Source of the DNA: Brachypterus glaber
Taxonomy: Eukaryota; Arthropoda; Insecta; Coleoptera; Kateretidae
Direction: 5' to 3'
Length of the DNA: 64,000 nucleotides
Assembly: GCA_958510825.1 (NCBI GenBank)
Contig: OY294044.1
Span: forward strand, 103,888,893-103,952,892
Below are positions 55,185 to 64,000 of this stretch, piece by piece; within the stretch, counting starts at the first letter, position 1; each line of letters begins with the position of its first letter. A model generated the notes under the pieces. It was not told the DNA's origin. It saw only the letters and a program-made list of their open reading frames with translations, and did no database searches. Both the position numbers and the translations under genes were made by a program.

Positions 55185-55437
55185 TTTTTTCTTCAAGCGT
55201 ACTAAAATGTTCATATTTTATAACTGAACACACTAGTTAGAAGTGATCTATTTTTTAACAGTAAAAAAATGAGTTCATTGTTGTACGCCGTAAAAAAAAG
55301 TTAGTTAGCAAAACCACCACTGGCGGCAGCACTCTTTGACTTTGATGACAGCCATACTTCAAACTTGTTTGTTTATTATGTAAACAGGTGGTTGACTCGA
55401 GATTCTGTGCAAAAACCTTCTGTGAAATTGATTAAAA

Positions 55438-55569
55438 ATGATTGAAGAAGAATATATGGTTTATACACCTACAAATCTCTCTGAAATTGCAAATGCTACA
55501 TTAGACATGTTACCAACGAAATCGCTAAAAGTACGATTTAGCCTACAAAAAAAAATTAAAATGAGCTAA
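55438..55569 (+). pseudogene. Recombinase-like leader, second copy, frameshifted
   Basis: It starts MIEEEYMVYTPTNLS and continues LDMLPTKSLKV. A small deletion then changes frame before the YDLAYEK block, giving a different tail and a TAA at 55567..55569. It parallels 43932..44060. The more degraded of the two. Confidence 0.5.
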
Positions 55570-55678
55570 GGAAGGTTTAAGTTTATTTCGAAACGGTTTT
55601 ATTGGCCTATTTTAATAAAAAAAAACATACTTTATTACTGAATAAATTAAATGCAAAAATTAATATTTAAAAATATAT

Positions 55679-55946
55679 GTTTATGTTTATGTTTGTTTTT
55701 AACCTCGTACTATTCTACTTAATTAAGCATCCCCTAAGTCCAGGACTTGTGTGGGCTAGTAGTAGAGGGAACCACCGGCTTTAATTGACTTTCGAACCAA
55801 TATATCTAGGGAGTACGCCTTCGCCAAATTTCAATTATTAATTAACTGAAAAAGGCAATCGGCGCCAGTGAGGTTTGAACTCACGATCATTAGATCAGTG
55901 TCAGGCTATATCGATGCCATTGACCGCTGAGCTAAATCTCCCATAT
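55679..55946 (-). mobile_element. tRNA-headed SINE, copy 4
   Basis: Same head and body as 27993..28261 (GGGAGATTTAGCTCAGCGG head, GGCGCC junction, CCGGTGGTTCCCTCTAC body, (CATAAA)n tail). ATAT lies on both sides, consistent with a short TSD in repeat T. Confidence 0.88.
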
Positions 55947-56273
55947 ATATATATTGAAGAAAAAATAGAGAGAAAAGTGTTTTTTTACTCGTCTGTAGTT
56001 TCCGTCGTCCGTAAATTCTACAGACTAGTAAAAAAAGCTTCACTTTTCCTCTTAGTAAAACAATATATATATATATATATATACTATTAAAATATATATA
56101 TATACTATTAAAATACTATACTCTTGTAATACACTAGCCGTAAAGCCCGTTCTAAAACCAGAGTCTCTGGCCACGGAACCAATTTTGGGCCAGAAATTTA
56201 ACAAATTTTAACAATTTTTAGGAAAACTTATCATATCTGTTCGTTTACGAGAAACCTCTAAACTTTTATGTTT

Positions 56274-57345
56274 AGTCCAGTCAAATAACGAGAATTCCTA
56301 TGTTAAATTGCAATAAATTTACACAGGCTGATATTTTAAAGCGTAGTAGTGGATGGTAACAGAACACTCCTGTTAGTAGTTAGTAGTAAATCTTTGGATT
56401 GGACAAAGCCGGACAACTAGTCCATTTCTGGCCCTTTTTGTCACCCCAGGCAATCCCAGCCATTTACTAATTTGAGTCTTCCTTGAACCTTAAGGGTCAA
56501 GATATTGGCCCAGGGGAGATCTCTTAGTTCATCTCGGTTGAGTCTTTGAGTTTCAAATACTTGCAACCTGATCCTGTCGTATCTGACACACTCGGCTAAG
56601 TAATGAGAGGATGTTTCATTCTCTCCGCACTCTGGGCATAGCTGACTCTCTAGAATCCGCATTGTTGCCAGGTGCTTCCTTAGCTTGCAGTGGCCCGTGA
56701 GGACCCCTACAAGTTTTATGAGTGCAGTTCTTCCTTTGCAACAAGTCGGTCTTTGATTTGCTTGGGCCAGCCAGGAAGTCCCTAGCTTGCCGGCAACCGT
56801 CGACCGCTCTACATTGCTCCTTTAGCTTGGTATAAGCCCACTCATCGAGAGCGGTCTTTACCTGCTTCCTTGTAACATCCAATATAGGTTCTGGCCCCGT
56901 GCAGGCCATCCCTGATCCGAGTCTTGCAAGTTCATCTGCCTTCTCGTTTCCGGAAACTCCACTATGACCCGGTACCCATACCAGTCCTGTTAGTTTTTCA
57001 CCAGGTGATTTTTGTAAGGGGTGTCCGCTAACTTGAATTTTAGCGTCCGATGAATAATTTGGCTGGAAAATTGAAAAAACCAGTTTCACCTCCAACATGG
57101 CTATTTTTAAATTTTTTGGAAATATCCTCCTTAACAAAATTTATTATTATTTATTATGTGCTTTTTTATCGTAAGATGCATATTAAGCAACTCACCCCTA
57201 AAATTCAAGATAGCGGACACCCCTTACGCAAATCACCCGGTGAAAAACTAACAGGAGTGTTCTGTTACCATCCACTACTACCCTTTAAAATACCAGCCAG
57301 TGTACAGTTATTGCAATTTACATTTATTATTTAACTGGACTAGTT
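56274..57345. mobile_element. Foldback with a LINE inserted in its left arm
   Basis: Without the insertion, the left arm (56274..56376 plus 56994..57050) is the inverted complement of 57185..57345. Landmarks are TAGTCCAGTCAAATAA / TTATTTAACTGGACTA, AGTAGTGGATGGTAACAGAA / TTCTGTTACCATCCACTACT and AAGGGGTGTCCGCTA / TAGCGGACACCCCTT. Confidence 0.88.
56377..56984 (-). pseudogene. LINE 3' fragment: RNase H and zinc knuckle
   Basis: The minus-strand frame from about 56984 reads GLVWVPGHSGVSGNEKADEL, the C-terminal RNase H block, then LDEWAYTKLKEQ and ARDFLAGPSKSKT. After a frameshift, 56662..56441 reads MRILESQLCPECGENETSSH and then YLAEC, the C-x2-C..H..C knuckle of I/R1/LOA-type LINEs. A 9-bp TSD TCCTGTTAG (56368..56376, 56985..56993) defines the ends. 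5'-truncated at 608 bp. Confidence 0.9.
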
Positions 57346-57383
57346 ACATTTTTATATATTTTATATTATTTTCTATATTATGA

Positions 57384-57830
57384 CACCTTTTTAAAATATT
57401 TAATGGGCTTATTGATTGCCCAGACTTACTAAGTCAAATACATTTAAATGTTCCAGCTAGGGTCATGCGCAACATTTCTCCGCTTTTTAAAATCCCATAT
57501 CACCGTACAAATTACGGTTGTAATTCTCCCATGGATAGAGTCATGACTTTAGCCAATAGTTTGGATAATTGTGACTTTACTTTTTCCACTTTAGGATCGT
57601 TTAAAACCTCTTTAAAAAGCATTAACTTCACTGATGTTTAAATTTCTTATTAATGTTTAATTTTTTTAATTTTAGTATTGTATAGTTTTTTGTTATTTGC
57701 AAGGTTATTTGTTCTATTTTTTTTTGTTATAATTATTTTTTTTACATTATATTAGGTTTCTATTATCATGTTATCTTATGTACATTTAATTTTTGTAGTG
57801 GGGTTTTCCCGTTAATAAATAAATAAATAA
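57384..57830 (+). pseudogene. LINE 3' fragment with conserved C-terminus and (AATA)n tail
   Basis: The frame 57384..57641 reads FKIFNGLIDCPDLLS, then LNVPARVMRNISPLFKIPYH, TNYGCNSPMDRVM and a final SFKTSLKSI. This RTNYG..SPidR..xLxN block is a common C-terminus of arthropod LINEs lacking RNase H. The 3' UTR ends with (AATA)n at about 57812..57832. Confidence 0.82.
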
Positions 57831-57886
57831 ATATATATTTAGTTTAAAACGTTATAGATCAATTTTTGATTGTTTTTTTTTTACTA

Positions 57887-58036
57887 GGGAACGTTCAAGT
57901 ATTACGTAATGCTCCTGGGGGGGGTGGGGGTCATTTTGGAGTGTTACGCCCATGTTAATGGTATATGAAAATAGCGTTACAGGGGGGGGGGTCCAAAATG
58001 ATCAAAATTTGCGTTACGTAATACTTGAACGTTCCC
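57887..58036. mobile_element. GGGAACG MITE, complete, 150 bp
   Basis: Near-perfect palindrome with ends GGGAACGTTCAAGTATTACG and CGTAATACTTGAACGTTCCC, and a 3-bp TSD CTA (57884..57886, 58037..58039). Confidence 0.92.
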
Positions 58037-58233
58037 CTATCTACTTTTTTGACGGTAATTAAAAAAAAAAATAAATAAAAATTTCGGATTCTTATGTAAA
58101 AAACTTTTCTATATAAGAATCCGACAAAAAAAGAAATTCATTAATTTAACACACTAACTGGGTTTCATGTGCAGGGTCACATGTCGTGATTTAAAGCTGC
58201 ACAAATATGTATATTCCACTATTAACTTATATA

Positions 58234-59567
58234 CAGAGTGGTCTAAAAGTGACCCCCCCCCCCTCTTAACTTTTGAACCAGTTGAGATATCGACTTCAAA
58301 TTTGAAACATTTAAATAAGATAACTTAAACTATCTTTTAGCATATATTTAATACTTTCAGCTCTTAAAATGTGGGCAGGGGGGCATGGGGCACATTTTTT
58401 TAAATAGAAAGGGGGGTCGTGTGATACATCATTTTAAAGCTTATGAAATTCTCCATTTAACTGTAAATTTTTAATTTTTTAAAATATTTTTTTTTGGGTT
58501 TAAAATAGGGTTGAAAATGGGTATTTTTGTCAACATTTCTCTAAAAAATCCAAATAATTTTTTAAAAATGCCTAATTTCATAATGAAAAAAAGTAAATTA
58601 TACTTTTAAACTAATTTTAGATTAGATTAGATTAGATTAGATTTATTCAGATCCATTGATGTATAGTACAAATCGGATGTAGTCAATACAATATTAGCCA
58701 GTATAAAAACATATAAAATTATAATAAATAAGTACACACAAATTAAAATTTAGTGACCATAAAATTCAGAGAGAGAGTAAAAACAATTTTCGCTCAGATA
58801 ATTTTTTGTTCTGTATTTAAATTGGTTGAGGCTGCCAGAGTTTTTGATAAAATTAGGCAACTTATTATACAGCCCAATGGCGGTGAGCTTGGGGCCCCTA
58901 CCTACCTGAACCAGATTATAAGGGGGGGCATATAGAGAATCTGATTGACGAGTGACGTACAAATTAACATCCCCACAGTTAACAAAACTATCTAAATTTT
59001 TCCTGATGTAAACAACGCTTTCAAGTATATACATACTATAAATAGTGAGAATTCTATGCTGTTTAAACAGTGTCCTGCAAGAGGAATTAAACGAGCCTTT
59101 GAACATCAAACGGATAATTCTTTTTTGAAGAATAAAAACCTTGCTAATGTGGGCACTGTTTCCCCAACAAAGAAGACCGTATGTAAGTAATGAATTTATG
59201 CATCTATGCATCTATGCATTTAGTTGACATAAATAAAAATTAACAAAAAAAAAACTTAAAAAATTATTTTTTTAGCACAAAAAACTGAAAAATCAAAACC
59301 TTAAAAAACAAGTTTAAAAAATTAAAAAATATATGGTTATATAGAGAATTTTAAAGGCTTTAAAATGATGTATCACACGACCCCCCTTTCCATTTAAAAA
59401 AATTTCCCCCAATGCCCCCCTGCTCACATTTTAAGAGATAAAAGTATCAAATACATATATGCTTAAAGATAGTTTAAGTTGTTTTATTTAAGAGTTCTAA
59501 ATTTGAAATCGATATCTCAACTCGTTCAAAAGTTAAGAGGGGGGGGGGTGACTTTTGGACCGCACTG
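58234..59567. mobile_element. TA-flanked TIR element (family A) with a LINE inserted
   Basis: The ends CAGAGTGGTCTAAAAGTGAC and TGACTTTTGGACCGCACTG are inverted, with TA on both sides (58232..58233, 59568..59569). Arms extend for hundreds of bases (GTGTGATACATCATTTTAAA / TTTAAAATGATGTATCACAC). The middle is occupied by the LINE at 58618..59220. Confidence 0.88.
58618..59220 (-). pseudogene. LINE 3' fragment inside family A element
   Basis: The minus-strand frame 59211..58750 (153 codons) reads CINSLLTYGLLCWGNSAHIS (thumb block), LQKRIIRLMFKGSFNSSCRT, ILTIYSMYILESVVYIRKN and VGRGPKLTAIGLYNKLPNFI, the canonical order of a non-RNase-H LINE C-terminus, uninterrupted. The 3' tail on the plus strand is (ATTAG)n at 58618..58643. 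The 5' junction has three ATGCATCT-type repeats (about 59203..59220). Confidence 0.9.
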
Positions 59568-59622
59568 TATAGTTAAGTAATGATATCTCTTGATATCAAA
59601 TTTGGACTATAAAATACTAATA

Positions 59623-60169
59623 TGTCCCTGTTCTGTGCATTTTAAATGTTCTTTTCGGCTATAGAATTTGTTGAACATCTGCTGTCCCTGTTCACGGAAA
59701 GAAATTAGTGGGCTCTGCGCTATACATTATAAGATATTTGGTAACAGTGGCAAATTATAGTGATTTAAGCTATAGATTATAAGGGACACAATAACTAATA
59801 ATGTTAAAAATAAATTGGAAACGATTATATATATTACAGACACGATTATATTTATTACAGGCACTATTATAAATTTACAGAAATTTTATTATATTATAAA
59901 AATTATTAGCACGGACAATAATTAAATCTATTTAAGCTATAAATGCCATACTATTTGTTATATTTTATTTATCACTAAACAATTAAAGTATTTCATATAA
60001 ATTTTTACACTGACTGCCATAATTGTAAGAGAAAGCCTTGTATTTATATAATAAGCGATTATAATTTGCTTGGTATGTGTGTTATAGCGCTCCTAGCTAT
60101 AATTTTTTTTTCCGTGTTCTGTGCATTTTAAATGTTCTTTTTGGCTATAAGATTTGTTGAACATCTGCT
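59623..60169. repeat. 60-bp tandem duplication hosting the third 425-bp MITE
   Basis: Unit 1 (59623..59682, TGTCCCTGTTCTGTGCATTT...) is repeated as 59683..59692 plus 60119..60169, so the MITE lies inside unit 2 and unit 1 preserves the empty site. Confidence 0.9.
59693..60116. mobile_element. 425-bp MITE, copy 3
   Basis: Same ends as copies 1 and 2, 424 bp, with a TT duplication (59691..59692, 60117..60118) confirmed against the adjacent empty site CCCTGTTCTGTG. Confidence 0.93.
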
Positions 60170-60331
60170 GGGGCATATATGCGAAGGGGTTAAATACCCT
60201 CATTATTAGCTACCCTTAAACCAAAAAATATTAAATATTTTTTTTAGGGCCACAAGACTGGCCTGGGATCAGTGACTTCTGATCCTGGGTTGGGATGGGG
60301 TACTAGGGTTGACTTTTTTTTATTTTTTTAT

Positions 60332-61148
60332 TCACTCTGGTGTATCTGGAACATCCTGAAAATATAAAGGTGATCAAACTTCTCTAAGGGTCCCAATTGG
60401 ACCCCTAAAATCGTGAAATTACGCAAAAATCGTGAAAAATCGTTGAAAATGGTCTGTATTTTTTGTATCAGTGGAAAATTTAAAAGCCTTGAAATCTTAA
60501 TTCGTTTCTTTTAAGTGTACAAAATTTTGTGCCAAATTTCAAAATGATCAAAAGGTTCTATCAGGTGCCGAATATCCGCCAAAGTTGCTCCTAACACACT
60601 AAATTTGACAAATTTACACCATAAAAAAGCTAAAAAAGCATTTAAAAAATATATCCATCTGGACTTAACTTAATTTAATTGAATGTATATAAATAATACA
60701 AAATAATTTTATAAAAACAAAATGGGCTAAGCGCCAAATAAGAGCACCCAAAAAGGCCTCTTATTTGGCTTTTTGTTTTTGTCAAATTATTTTATATTAT
60801 TAATGTGCATAAATAAAATTAAATAAAGTCCATATTGACATATTTTTTAAATGCTTTTTTAGCATTTCTCACATTTATGGTGGAAATTCGTCAAATTTAG
60901 TGTTTTAGGGGATTTTCGGCACCTGAGAGAATCTTTTCATCATTTTGAAATTTGGCACCTAATTGTACACTAAAAAAGAAAAAATAGGTTTCAAGGCTTT
61001 TAAATTTTGCACTGATACAAAAAGTACATTATCAACCATTTTTTAAGATTTTTGCGTAATTTTAAGATTTTAGGGGTCCAATTGGGACCCCTAGAGAAGT
61101 TTGATCACCCTCATATTTTCAGGATGTTCTAGATACACCAGAATAAAA
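60332..61148. mobile_element. Foldback, arms about 325 bp
   Basis: The arms 60332..60660 and 60830..61148 are inverted: GGTGTATCTGGAACATCCTG / AGGATGTTCTAGATACACC, GGTCCCAATTGGACCCCTAA / TTAGGGGTCCAATTGGGACC and AAAGCATTTAAAAAATATAT / TTTTTTAAATGCTTT. The spacer is about 170 bp. No coding. Confidence 0.88.
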
Positions 61149-61504
61149 AATTTAAAACAATGAAAAAAATTAAGGTCCACCCAAATGGGGTACCTAAGGG
61201 GAAATATATATTATTTTGTGTGTTTTTTTTCTAATTTTTTATAGAATTGTATTTTGGTAAAAAAAAGTGACACTCTTCGTTTTTGCCTGTTGGTTTTTAA
61301 TTAAAATCTTTTCATATTAAATGTAATTGATTTTTTATTGGCTAATATTAAAAAGTTATTACCGTATAACTTTTACGACTTTTTAAAAAAAAATAACATT
61401 CGGTATAGAACCAATAGTCCAGGAGTATTGAAAAAACCAGCCGTCTCGTATGAGCGAAAGTATTTTCTCCAAAAAATAATAAATTGATCATTGATTAATA
61501 TAAT
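61149..61504. other. Unassigned
   Basis: Nothing supported. Confidence 0.3.
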
Positions 61505-62945
61505 TAAAACGCAAACCCACAAAATAAAATAAGTGTACCGTCATCTTTTGACGAGACAGGTCTATTCTGATGTATATTTCATCGCTGAATCCAAATCGGA
61601 AGTCAGATTAGGAGGTCCCGCAGTGATTTTTCGAGAAAAATTCAAAAAACATGATTTTTTATGGTTTTTGTATTTTGTATTAAAAAAAAAAAACGGAAAA
61701 TGATAAAACCAATCTGACTTTAAATTTAAATTTTACGCATTAAAATACATCGAAAACCATATTTTGATTTTTTTTTTCACGCAAGATTGACCCTTGCAGG
61801 GCTTTGAAAACTCTAGGTAAATTTTGGCGATTTTGAGGTGTTTTTTGAGGTTAGAGCCAAACCACGAGCCGTTGGGCCAACTCTGGTAGCGGATTCGGAT
61901 TCAGTGTGTCAAAATACATTGGAATATATTCGGCTAAAGCGCCTATATGCTACAGTTTTCAAAATTTCAAATTCGAAACCAAAAAAACATTCAAAAACCA
62001 TAAAATATCATGTTTTTTGCATTTTTATCGAAAAACCACTCCGGGACCCCCTAACCTGATTTCGGGTTTGGATTCAGCGATGAAAAATACATAGAAAGAA
62101 AGAAAGAAAGAAATAATTTATTGTGTTACAAAGGGTTTACACTCGTCAATGTACAGTACAATTTAAAAAAAAAAACAGAATACATATAAGTAAAATATCA
62201 AATTTTGATGAGTTTCAGGTTACTGATAATATCATCCATTTTGTAAAACTTGTTTTTTATTAGAAATGTTTTGATTACATTTTTAAATGTTTTGGTTGAC
62301 AAGGATTTCACCTTGGTAGGGAGGCAATTGAAAGCTTTAGGTCCATAGTAATTAACGCCATTTCTTGAACGATCTAGTCTTATGAAATCAATATTTATGT
62401 TGTTTTGATTACGAGTATTATAATAATTTTCATGTTTATTATAGATATGAATATTGTTTTTAACACAAGTTAGGCATTCCAGAATACACATGCAAGGTAG
62501 GGTAAGTATATTTGCTACGCTGAAAACGTGCGCACAGTCAGCTCTGTACTCTAATTTAAATAATACTCTTAGAGCCCTTCTTTGAAGCCCAAACTGTCTG
62601 TCTGCGGAAGATGCGTGCCCCCATACTAATAAAGAATATTGGAGTCTGCTGTGTATTGTTGCGAAATATACGGTTTTTGCTACCTCAAAAGATACAGTAC
62701 CAGAAAGGCATCGCAGGGCATATACATATTTTGAAATAGCTGAGGCTACATAATCTATATGTCTATGCCACACAAGGCCGCTGTCTATATGGACGCCCAG
62801 AAATTTTACTGATTCTGGATTGACAGAATCACCCAGATGTCTAAGTGTAAATATAATGTTTTCTGTTTTTGTATCATTCATAACCTGTCTCGTCAAAAGA
62901 TCAGGGTAGTTTTTTTTATTTTGTGGGCCTGTGTAATTAAAATTA
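61505..62945. mobile_element. Foldback split by a LINE
   Basis: The outer arm word CATCTTTTGACGAGACAGG at about 61541 is inverted at about 62884..62901. Inner arms 61570..61700 and 61950..62092 are inverted (CATCGCTGAATCCAAA / TTTGGATTCAGCGATG). The LINE occupies the right arm from about 62094 to 62880. Confidence 0.82.
62094..62880 (-). pseudogene. LINE 3' fragment with (CTTT)n tail
   Basis: The minus-strand frame ending at 62198 reads, from about 62880, NDTKTENIIFTLRHLGDS, SVKFLGVHIDSGLVWHRHID, TIHSRLQYSLLVWGHASSA, LQRRALRVLFKLEYR, ILTLPCMCILECL and RSRNGVNYYGPKAFNCLP. It is the best-preserved LINE C-terminus of the window and has no internal stop. The tail on the plus strand is (AAAG)n at 62094..62111. 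The first five codons of the longer open frame (MTRQV) belong to the flanking foldback. No RT catalytic core remains. Confidence 0.88.
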
Positions 62946-63122
62946 GGTAATGATTTTATTTTCTGTGGATGAAAACAAATATTTAGATTTCGGGGGTGCT
63001 ATGTTTGTGTATATGATGGTTCTTAAATGTTTCTTCTCTTGTAAAATATGAAAAAGTTATTTCCAGTTTTTTTTTACATTTTGACGGATAGAGTGGGATA
63101 TAGAAAAAAATATATAATGAGT

Positions 63123-63945
63123 TTCCATTTTTTATATGTCCTTAATCAAATTATTTGAAGTGGTTGTAATTATAGGTTATAGGACCAAAATAAATGCTTT
63201 TTTAACGTAAAATCGCCAACGTTTCGAGCACCTAAACGGTCGCTCTTCTTCAGGGCTACAACAAGGTTTATTAATCAGAACATACAGTAATACATAAAAA
63301 ATGAATAAAATAAAATTTGGAGGTTATGTTACCTTAATTACTTCATTCAGCATATTGTCAACATAAAAATAATATTAGGCATAGTACGCCTTACGTAAAA
63401 CATAAACCATATAAAATAACAATACAATGTAAAAAACTATTAACAATGACTTCTGACAAACGAAATTTCGACATAAATTAAAATAAAACATGCAAACTAT
63501 TGATTTGAACTATTTTTGCGGGACAATATGCCTACTTATTTTCAACACCAATTAGTCGACTTTTTGTGGAGTAGCGGTTACTAAGTTAGGGAATATGTAT
63601 TTCTTTCTCTCTCAACTCATAGACTAAACAGAGAAAGAGATACATACCAGTTAACCGGCACTGCCACAAAATCGACTATTAATATTATTTTTACATGATT
63701 AGTTGTAAATTAATAACTAAATCTCTAATATAATTCAAATTATATTACATTACTATTTCTAGACTCTTAATTTAAGGAACTAAATCGTAAAACATACACT
63801 GACAAAAATATATAAATTTAGATTTAACTGATATGGCCAATCAAACTATTCTCAGGTATAAACGTTTAGGTGCTCGAAACGTTGGCGATTTTACGTTAAA
63901 AAAGCATTTATTTTGGTCCTATAACCTATAATTACAACCACTTCA
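63123..63945. mobile_element. Non-coding PLE-type derivative with inverted arms
   Basis: A 12-bp TSD TATATAATGAGT (63111..63122, 63946..63957) encloses 823 bp. 63156..63240 and 63861..63945 are inverted repeats carrying GCTCGAAACGTTGGCGATTT. No GIY-YIG or RT coding is present between. The architecture matches PLE-1 and PLE-2. Confidence 0.75.
63215..63256 (-). ncRNA. Hammerhead-like ribozyme motif, PLE-type derivative
   Basis: The minus strand gives stem I GCC/GGC, core CTGAAGA, one extra A, stem II GAGC-ACC/GGT-GCTC, GAAAC and GTT in place of GTC. The plus-strand arm (63861 onward) keeps only the 3' half, so only this side could fold. Confidence 0.5.
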
Positions 63946-64000
63946 TATATAATGAGTCTTTTGTGTTGTTTTTTTAACCTTTTAGAAGCGTTTTAAACAT

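Larger units (their letters stand above)
55185..56050 (+). repeat. Repeat T, copy 2, interrupted by a SINE
   Basis: 55185..55678 is a direct copy of 43683..44178. After the SINE (55679..55946) the match continues (TTGAAGAAAAA, TCGTCTGTAGTTT) to about 56010, as at 44190..44255. Confidence 0.82.

Noticed and set aside
55875..56090. Plus-strand open frame of 71 codons
   Set aside because: It is antisense to the SINE head and ends in a (TA)n tract.
1..64000. LTR retrotransposons, endogenous viruses, CRISPR arrays, bacterial-type promoters or riboswitches
   Set aside because: No long direct LTR pair, gag/protease/integrase motif or regularly spaced short repeats were found. The base composition and gene content are eukaryotic.

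Overview
The window is eukaryotic intergenic DNA from an animal, most probably an arthropod and plausibly an insect with a large repeat-rich genome. It is strongly AT-rich and has no operons, no long host reading frames, no CRISPR array and no rRNA. The content is almost entirely dead or non-autonomous transposable elements: 3' fragments of non-LTR retrotransposons (LINEs), tRNA-headed SINEs, Penelope-like elements (PLEs) with GIY-YIG endonuclease, a piggyBac remnant, mariner-, Harbinger- and CACTA-type non-autonomous DNA elements, and many long foldback (inverted repeat) elements. The only clearly intact gene is a tRNA-Gly (anticodon TCC) at 21919..21990 on the minus strand. A ubiquitin-specific protease pseudogene (32074..32391) is the only recognisable host protein relic.

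Layout. 1-12 kb: ends of two terminal-inverted-repeat (TIR) families, a LINE 3' end split by a 425-bp element, a SINE, a TIR element at 2321..3101, a mariner-like element at 4378..5163, a decayed LINE, a 119-bp tandem repeat, two LINE fragments (8485..9977), and a 727-bp tandem duplication. 12-24 kb: foldbacks, a hairpin element inserted in a SINE, a degenerate tandem array, the piggyBac remnant (19462..20370), a tyrosine-recombinase-like N-terminal fragment, the tRNA gene and a LINE. 24-36 kb: a 1.5-kb foldback, a SINE inside a DNA element with target-site duplication (TSD), the USP pseudogene, and a classic Foldback-type element with minisatellite arms nested in another foldback (33117..35234). 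36-50 kb: PLE-1 (36956..39488), several copies of a hairpin-bearing repeat, a Harbinger-like element (45131..45915), PLE-2 (49275..50197). 50-64 kb: repeats carrying GC-rich hairpins, a second tyrosine-recombinase-like leader, LINEs inserted into foldbacks with TSDs, the third 425-bp element, and a non-coding PLE derivative (63123..63945).

How it fits together: no pathway is encoded. The value of the window is as a record of nested insertions whose order can be read from intact TSDs. The most unusual patterns are (i) three PLE-type insertions that share one architecture, a 5'-truncated body with an inverted copy of its own 3' end at the front, 12-15 bp TSDs and hammerhead-like ribozyme motifs in the arms; (ii) one hairpin repeat whose loop core is flipped relative to its sister copies; and (iii) two dispersed copies of a short recombinase-like leader peptide with its upstream region. 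Stretches called unassigned were read on both strands and nothing supportable was found.
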